Shown here one piece after another: positions 9,586-18,202 of a stretch of 64,000 bases of DNA. The notes beneath the pieces were generated by a model. That model ran no database searches, was not told the DNA's origin, and worked only from the letters and a program-made list of their open reading frames with translations. The position numbers and the translations under genes are program-made. The stretch's first letter is position 1; the number at the start of each line of letters is the position of its first letter. Origin of the DNA: Puccinia triticina (taxonomy: Eukaryota; Basidiomycota; Pucciniomycetes; Pucciniales; Pucciniaceae); the NCBI RefSeq assembly GCF_026914185.1, contig NC_070567.1, positions 3,746,001 to 3,810,000 on the forward strand. Direction: 5' to 3'.

Positions 9586-10460
9586 ATGCAGGGAGTCCGA
9601 CGACTGAGCAAGACCCTCCGACAGGTCCGCCAATCATCAAGTTCTTCCCAGTTGAGTGCTTTCCATCGATCTCAGCCTTTCCTCCAAGGCCAACTACTAA
9701 TGACCGGACTCATTGAGCAGGTTCACGAACATTATCCAGCGGGGCGAAGGCGAGCATGCAGGGCAGGCTGAGGATGACGAGATGCTGTCAGTGCGCTCGG
9801 TCCACGAGCGGGCCTTTACGCTGTCGAACGACACCGTCGTCCCGGCGAATCTCTTCCTGTTCAACGCCCGCGGCATGCTCTGGAACCCTGCCCGGGACAT
9901 CTATCCTCACCATCCTGGCCACGCCGACCCAGCCAAGATCGTCAGCCAGTTCAAACTCTTCGAGCTCATCCATCCTCGTCCGGGTCAGTCGATCTGCTCC
10001 TTCCCTCGCTTTCAGTCTGTCAATCCCAACTGAAACCATCGATTTGGCTATCCCACCATACCTAAAGAAATGGTCATCCTTGGCGCCGGCAAAAGTATAT
10101 TGACCATCGAGCCAGAAAAGATCGCGGCCGTCAAGACCTACTTGAACTCGATCGGCATTCAACTCGACGTCCTCGACACAGTTGAGCCCCCCTTCTTTCT
10201 ACCATTCTTCAGCTTACCACCCCCTGTTTACTTCTGTGATCGCCGTTCGAGTCAACGAGACTGATGAAAGAAACATATTTTTCTTGATTCTGATGGTGAA
10301 AAAACGTACTTCGTAGCGGAACGGATGCTCGAACTATAATCTTTTGGTCGAGGAGGGGCGCTCGGTGGCCGGCCTCTTCTTGACACTCGAGCCCGTCGAC
10401 TCAATCAGCTCCCAGCTGCTTTCCTCTGTCGATCCCCGAAACCCAGCCCAGTCCGCCTAA
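9586..10460 (+). CDS. NDUFAF3: NDUFAF3-like mitochondrial complex I assembly factor (DUF498/Mth938 domain), four exons
   Basis: Exons 9586-9650, 9721-9983, 10068-10180 and 10317-10460 join into 194 residues without a stop; all introns are GT-AG (70, 84 and 136 bp) and the first has a CTAATGA branch-like site. The N-terminus (MQGVRRLSKTLRQVRQ) is Arg/Ser-rich with no acidic residue, fitting a mitochondrial presequence. The domain is recognised from KLFELIHPRPEMVILGAGKS, then IGIQLDVLDT, then CSNYNLLVEEGRSVAGLFL, which are the signature blocks of the Mth938/NDUFAF3 fold. The human protein is 184 residues and helps early assembly of respiratory complex I in the matrix. Each exon is short and the frame changes at most junctions, so simple open-frame scans miss the gene. 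Confidence 0.82.
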
Positions 10461-10834
10461 GCAACCCGCTGTTTTATTTCATCACCCGACGCCTCTCTTT
10501 TTTTGATGTTGTGTGAGCTGCCCAGGTCAGCCTGAGAGTGTTTGGGTGAGTGCTTTTACATAATCTGGCCATCATGTTCATTTACCATTTCAATCAACAA
10601 CTCACTCACATATCCTAGTTTATTATAAAATATGAAGAATCACAAAAAGAAAGATCAAGGGTTACCCCTGTATTTTATACAGAAGGCCAAAAAAAGGCTC
10701 CCATCTACAAATTAACTAAAACAAAACAACAACATCTCAAAGCACCCGGGTCCACTGTCCATCCATGTCTAGTAGGGCCAAAAACAGTGTGCAGATGACC
10801 CCCAGCATGTGCAGTTAAGGCATTAAAGCACCCT
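10461..10834. other. Downstream flank of the NDUFAF3-like gene
   Basis: I see no further gene; the stretch probably holds the 3' UTR of the gene before it. Confidence 0.4.
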
Positions 10835-11280
10835 CCCACCAGGTTGCACGCAATGCCAAGGTTCTTGCTGAGCAGTACCAGCCAAATGGCTGGGAAGACC
10901 ATAAAACCCCCCAGATGACCCCCAACCCCTCTAAAACCGGAGAAGCCAAGGACACCATTGAAATCCTCAGGACTTCCTACATGTTCTGAACTGCTGAAAT
11001 CTTTAAAAAAAAGCTGCTGTTGTGTTTGAAACCATTTGTAAAGCTGGCCAGCAGCTAATCATCTGTCACAGGAATTACAGATTGATTGCCGGGGCAAAAC
11101 GGTATAACACCCCTTTCACACCCCTCAGAGCCCTTAAAATGGCTTTCTTGAAAGACATGCAGAAACCTCAACAATGTCACTTTTGACCCAGTTTTTTTTT
11201 GGAAATCATAGGCAAAAAGGTAGGCTCCACTTCCCTCATTTTGATTCTTTGTTGAGATGCTCACTTGTAGGTGCTACAGG
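10835..11280. repeat. Dispersed repeat, copy 1 of 2
   Basis: About 450 bp clearly similar to 55663-56130 in the same orientation: shared blocks include CAATGCCAAGG, TACCAGCCAAATGGCT, AGGAATTACAGATTG and CACCCCTCAGAGCCC. No coding frame is conserved between the copies, and no terminal repeats were identified, so the type of element is unknown. Confidence 0.7.
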
Positions 11281-11331
11281 ATCTTGAAATCAAAATACAA
11301 CAAAATAACGCAAAAAAACCGGTCTTCTCAG

Positions 11332-11659
11332 CAATGATGGGTAGTTACTTTACGTGACGTTATCCACACAATTTGGGTAACATAAATACCCTTGTTACCC
11401 GCTGTGCCCTGTTACATTATTCATAACGGGGTCTTTGCAGGCCTTGCGCGTAATGTAATGGCTTTTTTTTGAGGTTGTGCTGTGCTTTATCCACTTGAGA
11501 ATGCGCTAACAGACCCCAAGAGGCTGTTTCTAGCCCAGAATCCAACAGTTATCCGGCGCTCTTCAGGTGCTGACAATGTAACAAGCACCAATAAGTTCCT
11601 CTTACATTACAGTGGTACTGTAACACCCCGCCATTATGAGTAACTGTAACATTTGAAAA
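11332..11659. mobile_element. Diverged MITE related to the element at 52389-52778
   Basis: Read along +, 11332-11430 matches the reverse complement of the right half of 52389-52778: CAATGATGGGTAGTTAC at the end, then GTTATCC, GGTAACATAA and a GTTACATTA...GGGGTC block in the same order. The end repeat matches 15 of 17 positions. The other end (near 11643-11659) is weaker. This copy looks older than the one at 52 kb. Confidence 0.6.
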
Positions 11660-11758
11660 AGCCCCTGCTGTAAAACCCCTCCCTCCCTTAGGGCTCACAA
11701 GGTGACACAAGACATGTGACACTTAGATACATAGCCCACTCCTCTTCTTTCCCTGGCT

Positions 11759-12539
11759 CAGCAGAGAACTAATTCTATCTCTCTCTCTCTGAGCCAGGTA
11801 AGTCTTTCATTCCTTCTCTTTTCTTTCTTTTCTCTCATGCTTTCAGCAGAGAACTGATCCCCTCTCTGTCTGTCTGAGCCAGCCAAGTAATCAAACCCCC
11901 ACTTTGTTTGGTCCTAGAAAATCCCTAGGCTATCCAGCTGGTCCCACTTGCGCATCTTCTCTGCTCATCCAGTGAAGGACATCCCCAGTCCTTACACCCA
12001 CCTGCCGTCCCTGCATGTTCTGAACATCTTCTGCTGTCAAAGCTCCAATTATCTGGATGCGCCATTGCCAGATAAATTAATTTTGATGTCAGGCTGCCTT
12101 CAAAAACTCTTCCAGAACAGTTCTCAGGGATGTTCTCAAGGGCTGGGATAGCATCTTCTTTGGCCACACTGAATTCAGAAACAAACCTGAAAACAGGCAG
12201 GCTTGCAATTTCCCTCTGAATCTTTGAATCTTTGGTATTAATTTTTGAAAGACTAACCTATTGAGTTGGTCACTCAGGTTCTTTTTCTGTTCATGTTCTT
12301 TATACATTTCATTTCTATTTCACCAACATGTCACAAGTTGTATGTAGCATACCTGAGACAGCAGTGGTGGAAGGCCCCTTTCCTCATCCTTCCACCAAGC
12401 TCAGTCACTCATCTCACCTTGTGCCTGCTGTTCTCAGGTATGTATTGTTTCTCATTTTTTTCATTTTGTCCATCTGCAATGAACATAATCCTTCCACCAA
12501 CCTCAGTCACTCACCTCACCTTGTGCCTGCTGTTCTCAG
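11759..12539. repeat. Two pairs of direct repeats
   Basis: CAGCAGAGAACT...TCTCTCTCTGAGCCAG occurs at about 11760-11797 and again, diverged, at 11845-11882. A second pair of 52 bp (12386-12437 and 12488-12539, offset 102 bp, two or three mismatches) begins ATCCTTCCACCAA and ends GTGCCTGCTGTTCTCAG. No coding function was found in the segment. Confidence 0.7.
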
Positions 12540-12599
12540 TCCCTGTCTATCTCATCATAACCTAACTCAAGTACCTCAACATAAGGTCCTGAGTTCAAC

Positions 12600-13480
12600 T
12601 CAGGAACTCCCTCAAGTTGCACCCATACTGATGTGCATGCTCTTAGAGGCCTTCATATGCAGTTTGGGCTGCTCTACCGCGGGCCTCTGGAGGTGTACTC
12701 TCCAGCTTGCTTTTACTGGTTATATCAGTGAAGGTTATTATTGCGTCTTAGCAAGAGGTGGGGAAAGTCGAAGGAGCTTTGGTGAGTAGGTGCTCCGGCA
12801 GCGCCGCGCCCCTGGGAAGCGAGGCGCCGCCAGCAAGTCCCCCAATGAGGCTAAGGTAGAGCCGCGCGCACCTGCGCGCTGCTGCGGAGGCCGCCTTAAC
12901 CTAGTTGATCAAAGAACAACCGGTACCGGCAGGCGAGCCATAGAAAGAAGGACTGACGCTCACAATCCCGCCGACCTATGTTCGCCAATTGTCGATTTGT
13001 AGGAGTAGGAAGAAATTTTCTTACCCCGCCCTCCCACCCGCCCTTCCGGATCAGACCTTAGAGCTTGATATGCAATCACAGATTTTCGCACAGCATAGGG
13101 TAGGGAAGAGAACACCATCAATAGGATGGCGGTCCTAGAGAACCTCTACTCCTTTGTAAGCCTCTCTTCCAGGCAGCCTGTCAGGCCGCCGAGAGAAGAG
13201 AAAAGGACAGAGGGAAAGGATAGGAAAGGACTCGGATCTTCCTTTCCCTAACCCATACTCGATTGACTTGGGGAGTAAGAGAAACTCCCCGGCCATTCTA
13301 GACCGCAGTTGGATAAGCTGTGGTTGAAACAGTTCACGCTTAGGAAGTCAAGGGAAGCAAAGCTTCTAATTTGATCAAACGCAGACTACGCCTAGCGACG
13401 GTTTGGACTGTCAGACCTAAGGGCAAGCTTTATGGATAAGAATTAAAACATGGAAAGTTGGGCATTACTTGATGGGTATG
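12600..13480. other. GC-rich block of possible plant-mitochondrial (organelle) origin
   Basis: Base use changes sharply here: GC-rich, with short purine/pyrimidine blocks and none of the repeats seen around it. Segments such as GGGAAGCGAGGCGC and GGATGGCGGTCCTAGAGAAC remind me of intergenic plant mitochondrial DNA. This is recall of style, not an alignment. No open frame, rRNA or tRNA was recognised. It could be an organelle-derived insertion, an assembly join with host plant DNA, or an unrelated fungal sequence. Confidence 0.3.
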
Positions 13481-13498
13481 AAGCAAGGAAGCCTGTTG

Positions 13499-14398
13499 CT
13501 ATAAATATTGACGAAGGAAATTGTGTTTTCTTGAAACTGCTTTCCCGATGGACACAGGCATCTCATGAAGACAAATTTCCAGGATTTGCTCTAGAACTCC
13601 ACGGACTGCTGCGCCCGATTTATCATGCATCTGATCAAGCTCCATTCCAAAGTTTTGATGTGACCAATGCTTGCTTAGGGATTCCTTCCATTTAACAGGC
13701 CAGCTTGACCGGTGAGATTGGTGAAGGTGCTCAGCGGCGACAGAATTAATGCCGTCGATAGCCGTCTGTACTGCGTCTGTGAGTTCTAGCGAATCCAAGG
13801 CGGATATTATCTGCGCGGTTGTAATCTCGTCTCGTACGAAGCTTTCTGCTGGCGGATCCGAGGTGATGACCGGATATTGGATGAATACCATGTCGCTGAC
13901 GGGAAGGAGGATGATGGATGGGGCGTCAAGTTGCCGAGTACAGACCCTATTGATCAGATTGGCTATTTTTGAAGTTTGAATGTTGTGCATTGAAAGCAAT
14001 GGCTTGTAGTGACTCCGCCAGTGAACAATGGAAGCCTGCTGCATTTTCTGGTCCGTCCCGGTTTCCAAAGTTTTATCCACAACCTGCATAAAAGTCGACC
14101 GGGTTGGCAGTGCTTCGATTGCTTTTCCCCCGTCTGGGTCATCCCTCAAGGCGTCGATCACACGTTGCAGGCTCAGATGTTTTATCCGTACGTCACGTAG
14201 GTTGGTATCTGGTTTTTCCATCGAAAAACACACTTCGACAGTTTGTTCGGAATCGTGATGGGCGAGCGCCATGAATGGAAATCGATCGAACCGATCGACG
14301 TTTTCGATCCGAGCGATGTTCATCGGAACGATCTGGCCGACCCCCCAGACATGAGTGATGCTGCAAAGCAGAGCAACAACCAAGAATCGGGAAAACAT
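13499..14398 (-). CDS. Putative secreted protein of unknown family (299 aa)
   Basis: Single open frame on the minus strand. The start MFSRFLVVALLCSITHVWG has a basic residue, a hydrophobic core and a small residue at a probable cleavage site before VGQ, a good signal peptide. The mature chain is about 280 residues with only three cysteines, largely helical by composition (HLSLQRVIDALRDD, TAQIISALDSLELTDAVQTAIDGI). No known domain or catalytic motif is visible and no membrane segment follows the signal peptide. A secreted, possibly host-directed protein is plausible in a plant parasite (inference). The gene lies right beside the GC-rich foreign-looking block, whose edge falls just past its stop codon. 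Confidence 0.65.
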   Translation of the reverse strand: MFSRFLVVALLCSITHVWGVGQIVPMNIARIENVDRFDRFPFMALAHHDSEQTVEVCFSMEKPDTNLRDVRIKHLSLQRVIDALRDDPDGGKAIEALPTRSTFMQVVDKTLETGTDQKMQQASIVHWRSHYKPLLSMHNIQTSKIANLINRVCTRQLDAPSIILLPVSDMVFIQYPVITSDPPAESFVRDEITTAQIISALDSLELTDAVQTAIDGINSVAAEHLHQSHRSSWPVKWKESLSKHWSHQNFGMELDQMHDKSGAAVRGVLEQILEICLHEMPVSIGKAVSRKHNFLRQYL

Positions 14399-15291
14399 GA
14401 TCTCCGCCGTCTGATTGGAATTCCTGGCGGTATGGAGGTGTTAACTATCGTACCAACTACATAAGATTGGAGTAATTTTTCATCGAGCTTACTTCCCGGG
14501 TGGAAAACGTGGGTCTTGCTAGTAGATCTCGGCAACAAAAAACCAACTGAATAAAAAAACTTCTTAGTGGTGATGAAACAATTATATGAGATTTCAAAAT
14601 AGACCTTACCCGCAGGCTCAACGTAACTCCTCAGGTTCCGATTGCAGTGATGCAAATTTAGACGATAAGGATGTTGAAATGCAAGAGTCTCGAATAATCG
14701 CGTGAGTAGGAGCTCCCTAGCTGCTGCCTGGAACTGGTTTCTTTGCACCGATGTCAGGGGGGATTCAGGTTTGAATGGGTCTTTTTGCTCAGGGTGGTGT
14801 GATAGGACGAGGATTCAGGAACCCTCTGACATGGTCGTATGACCAGGATCCTCTCAAACTAGCAGCCAGTGAGGATGTTCTGCAGAAGGACTGAATTTTA
14901 TAAAGGAAGCCCAAAGATGATCCAGGGAAGTATACGAATGCATTCTACCACTCTCCGACAAGTTTGAGCGGGAACCGGCCGGATTCTTTCTGGGTCCACT
15001 TGACTTGGCTTCAAAAGTGACTCCTGCAGTTTCAGAACATGTTTCAGAAGCTAAATTCAGAAAACAAAAAAGTCCCAGCCAAAAATCTCCAGAACTTCCT
15101 GCAACTTCAATCCATTCAGGACCCACACAAGCAGTAAAAAAGTTAGGTCCAAAACTTGCCCATCTCATCATGACCCAATGGCCGGCCCAGAGTCCAGACT
15201 GGCAACACTGCAAGAGCTACGCTACGCGAAGCGGCAAGCGTAGTGATTTGGGTCTCACTTTGCTGCGCTTTTAGCAGCGGATGTGAAGACC
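14399..15291. other. Intergenic, upstream of the secreted-protein gene
   Basis: It should contain the promoter of the minus-strand gene at 14398. Near 15210-15290 there is a short GC-rich palindromic stretch (GCTACGC, GCTGCGC...GCAGCG) like those at 21003-21471. Nothing else is recognised. Confidence 0.4.
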
Positions 15292-15757
15292 CCACTGTCT
15301 TCGCCTTATCCGGTACAGTATTTCCGGCCATCCTATGGCTTCTCTTCTGCCCGCTCTCGGGCTCTCACCCTTATTCCGCCGCTCTCGGCGATTCTTGTCC
15401 GATCCATGAACGGGTCTTAGCCAAGACCGGTATCTCTCTCTATCATCTAGGCTGTATCTGCTTACTCTATTCGGCGCTCTCGCCTCTTATATATCTCGAG
15501 CTTGTATATTAGTCATATAGTTACGACCGGACTTCTACAAGTCCGGTCATCCATCTTGTCCTTATCCGTCTCTTTCCCTTCACCTTGTACCGTCCCATCC
15601 AATGGGACATATCCCTTTCCTCTCGTACTACTCGACCGCCTCACTGTGCTACCCTGTAGACTCCTCACCTATAAAAGGCGGCCTTGTGCCCAGCAATACA
15701 ACCCCAACTTAGTTCTCTCGCACATCTCCGCTTTCCAGAAACCTGCAAGACTTCACA
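15292..15757 (+). mobile_element. Candidate solo LTR (466 bp)
   Basis: The segment begins TGTGAAGACC and ends GACTTCACA, so TGTGAAG and CTTCACA form a terminal inverted repeat with TG...CA ends. A TATA box (CACCTATAAAAGG) lies near 15665, about 90 bp before the end, where an LTR promoter would be. No target duplication and no second copy were found in the window, and no primer-binding site follows, so it cannot be assigned to the gypsy element at 18 kb. Confidence 0.45.
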
Positions 15758-16058
15758 GAAATATTTCTGTGAGTTTTATCTTCTCCTTTACACCACGGGG
15801 CGCATTCCTGGAAATGCGCTGCATCCCGCGGACGTTTCTGACTGAGAAATGTCCAGAGGATGTCCGTGGAGCATCCAGCGGACGCAAGGGGCAATGAGCA
15901 TCACTCGGACGCTTCCGGAAGCATCCAAGTGATGCTTTGTCCTTCAAACCATCGGGCGGACATCAAAAATTGCCGCCGTCCATTGGATACTCTCAAATTG
16001 AGAGTGTCCAATGGACATCTTGACAGTCCAAACACACTCAATCAGGTCATCTCTTGAT

Positions 16059-16345
16059 GACCGGTCTGTGCCGGTCATCAAAGGAATCAGGTCTTGCCGG
16101 TCATTCAGAGGACTCAGGTCTCCTCTCGATGACCGGTCTGTGCTGGTCATCGAGGGGACTCAGGTCTCCTCTTGATGACCGGTCTGTGCCGGTCATCGAG
16201 GGGACTCAGGTCTCCTCTCGATGACCGGTCTGTGCCGGTCATCGAGGGGACTCAGGTCTCCTCTCGATGACCGGTCTGTGCTGGTCATCGAGGGGACTCA
16301 GGTCTCCTCTTGATGACCGGTCTCTACCGGTCATCGAGAGGGTCT
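16059..16345. repeat. 46-bp tandem hairpin array
   Basis: GACCGGTCTG starts at 16131, 16177, 16223, 16269 and (as a variant) 16315, an exact 46-bp period, with one further unit at 16059. Each unit holds GATGACCGG...CCGGTCATC, a 9-bp stem around TCTGTG, then GAGGGGACTCAGGTCTCCTC. Copies are nearly identical, so expansion is recent. Transcripts would fold into a chain of hairpins. Confidence 0.88.
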
Positions 16346-16519
16346 TGCCGGTCATCAAGTGATGGACATGAGACAAAGCTGTCGACCGTCTCCGTTGAGA
16401 GTGTCTGGTGGACACCAAAACTGTCGTCCATTGGACACTCTGGCTATAGTGCCCGATGGATGTTTGGAAACGAGTCTCCAGTGCTCTTTGGTGGGTGTGT
16501 GGGCCCCTTTAGCATATAA

Positions 16520-17350
16520 CACTGCGGGCATCTCGATGTCGCTGCGGACCGCAGCGACATCTGACGATTCAGTGGGGATTCGAACCCCGCGCAACAAGTA
16601 ATGCAGCGACACTTGGCTGTCTGATGGACAGCCGGCCACCGGGGTATGTACACACAACGCACCTCTCGATGGCCGGCACAACGACCGGTCACCGAGAGGA
16701 GTACGCACTCCTCTCAATGGCTGGCCCAAGGACCGGCCATCAGGAGGAGTCCTTGTGCCGGCCATTGAGAATTGTCCACACTCCTCTCGATGACCAGCAT
16801 AACGACTGGTCATTGGGAGGAGGAGTCCACACTCCTCTCGATGACCAGCACAAGGACCGGTCATTGGGAGGAGGAATCCATACTCCTCTCAATGCCAACA
16901 CAGGCCGGCGTCGAGAGGAGTACATGCACCTCGATGCCCGGTCTGTGCCGTTCATCAAGGGAAGTGTGTATGTACTCCTCCCGATGACCGGGCCTTGGGC
17001 CAGCCATCGAGAGGAGTGCGTACTCCTCTCGGTGACCGGTCGTTGTGCCGGCCATCAAGAGGTGTCTGTACTCCTCTTGACGCCGGTGTGTGCTGGCATC
17101 AAGAGGAGTGTGGACTCCTCCCAATGACCGGTCCATGAGCTGGTCACCGAGAGGAGTGAGAGGAGTGTGTTATAATCCTCTTGATGGCCGGCACAAGGAC
17201 CGGTCATCGAGAGGTTGTTATGTATTGGTGGCCGGCTGTCCAAAGGCAAATCGATCAGCCGGCCAGATGTCGCTGCAGCTGACGCTGCATTCTGATATGC
17301 AGCGTCATGATGTCGCTGCGGCCCGCAGCGACAGCGAGATGCCCGCAGTG
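16520..17350. mobile_element. Nested hairpin-array MITE (831 bp), TAA target
   Basis: Left end 16520-16560 and right end 17310-17350 are 41-bp inverted repeats with only two or three mismatches (CACTGCGGGCATCTCG...), flanked by TAA on both sides (16517-16519, 17351-17353), as in PIF/Harbinger-like elements. Inside are about nine hairpins of the GATGGCCGG/CCGGCCATC type in units near 60-70 bp. On the minus strand GGTTCGAATCC at about 16573-16583 is a perfect pol III B box, but no matching A box or tRNA fold was found. Confidence 0.72.
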
Positions 17351-17780
17351 TAAGTTGGCATGTCGTAGCTGGTAGCGACTGCCTTGTCACTTCCGCACCC
17401 CCACCCACTCCTGCGTTTGATTCCGGTTCTGCTCCCCCACGAGGCTGTGCATGGTTGCTCGTCCGCACCCGACCCTCGGGCCACCCGCAGTCAGCCACCC
17501 GCGATACAGTTAGGTCAGCCCAGGCTGGCCTAATATTTTGACCAAAAGGGCATGGTGGCTGACATCCCGCTGATGTTTGCTCACCATCCAGCGGATGCAT
17601 GCAAGAGGAACGTCCGCCATCGCGCAATGCAAGTGGCATCCAGCGGACGTTTCCTGCCGCGCCAGAGCTGGACATCTGCGGACATGTCCCAATGCATGTC
17701 CAATCAACGTCCGCGACAGCCCGTGGTGTACTCCGCTCCAGTAAGACTGAAGACTGACTCACTAATATAAATTAATAATA

Positions 17781-17958
17781 CAGTCAAACCCTTGAAACCG
17801 CATACCCCTTGGTGGACAGAATTTGCTATGTGGTTTGGCAGGTTATGTGGTTACAAGGGTTAGCTACAGGCCAAAATTAAATTTTGGTGGACCCAAACCA
17901 GTATGTGGTTTGGGAGGTTATGCCCTTATACAAGTATGCAGTTTCACAGGTTTGACTG
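17781..17958. mobile_element. MITE, 178 bp, pogo/mariner type, TA target
   Basis: 25-bp inverted ends (17781-17805 and 17934-17958, starting CAGTCAAACC) with about three mismatches, flanked by TA at 17779-17780 and 17959-17960. The interior repeats TATGTGGTTTGG. It lies between the hairpin-array element and the gag gene. Confidence 0.82.
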
Positions 17959-18202
17959 TAGAACTACACCCGTACCAACCTTAAAACACCCACTCTAAAA
18001 TCTAACCCCGACTACCCCTTTCCGGCCTCGCGAACCAGTAAGACTCTCTTCCCCTAGGATCCTCTACTACTCCTCACCTCCTTATAGCTATCCGATAGGA
18101 CCAAACAACTAATACTTAAATTATATTCTATTGAAAGAAAAATTCCGTTACTATCATAAAGCTAGCTCCGAAGAATCCTCCTCCGATACCGTAATAATAA
18201 GG

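Larger units (their letters stand above)
15791..17728. mobile_element. Large non-autonomous hairpin-array element with TA target
   Basis: CACCACGGG at 15791 and CCCGTGGTG ending at 17728 are inverted repeats, and TA flanks both (15789-15790, 17729-17730). The interior has no transposase but is packed with inverted repeats: GCATCC...GGATGC and TCCATTGGA...TCCAATGGA types near both ends, a 46-bp hairpin array, and a second element nested at 16520-17350. The left part returns at 53874-54190, also starting TACACCACGGGG, which supports the left boundary. Confidence 0.6.

Noticed and set aside
15292..15757. 5' LTR of the gypsy gag-pol at 18.2 kb
   Set aside because: No primer-binding site follows, a 2-kb TIR element and a MITE lie between, and no matching 3' LTR was found.
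16560..16600. A tRNA gene on the minus strand at the perfect B box
   Set aside because: No A box, acceptor pairing or anticodon arm could be drawn upstream of it.
16050..17220. Regular repeats resembling a CRISPR array
   Set aside because: The repeats are direct tandem 46-bp units without unique spacers, in a eukaryotic transposon context; they are hairpin satellites.
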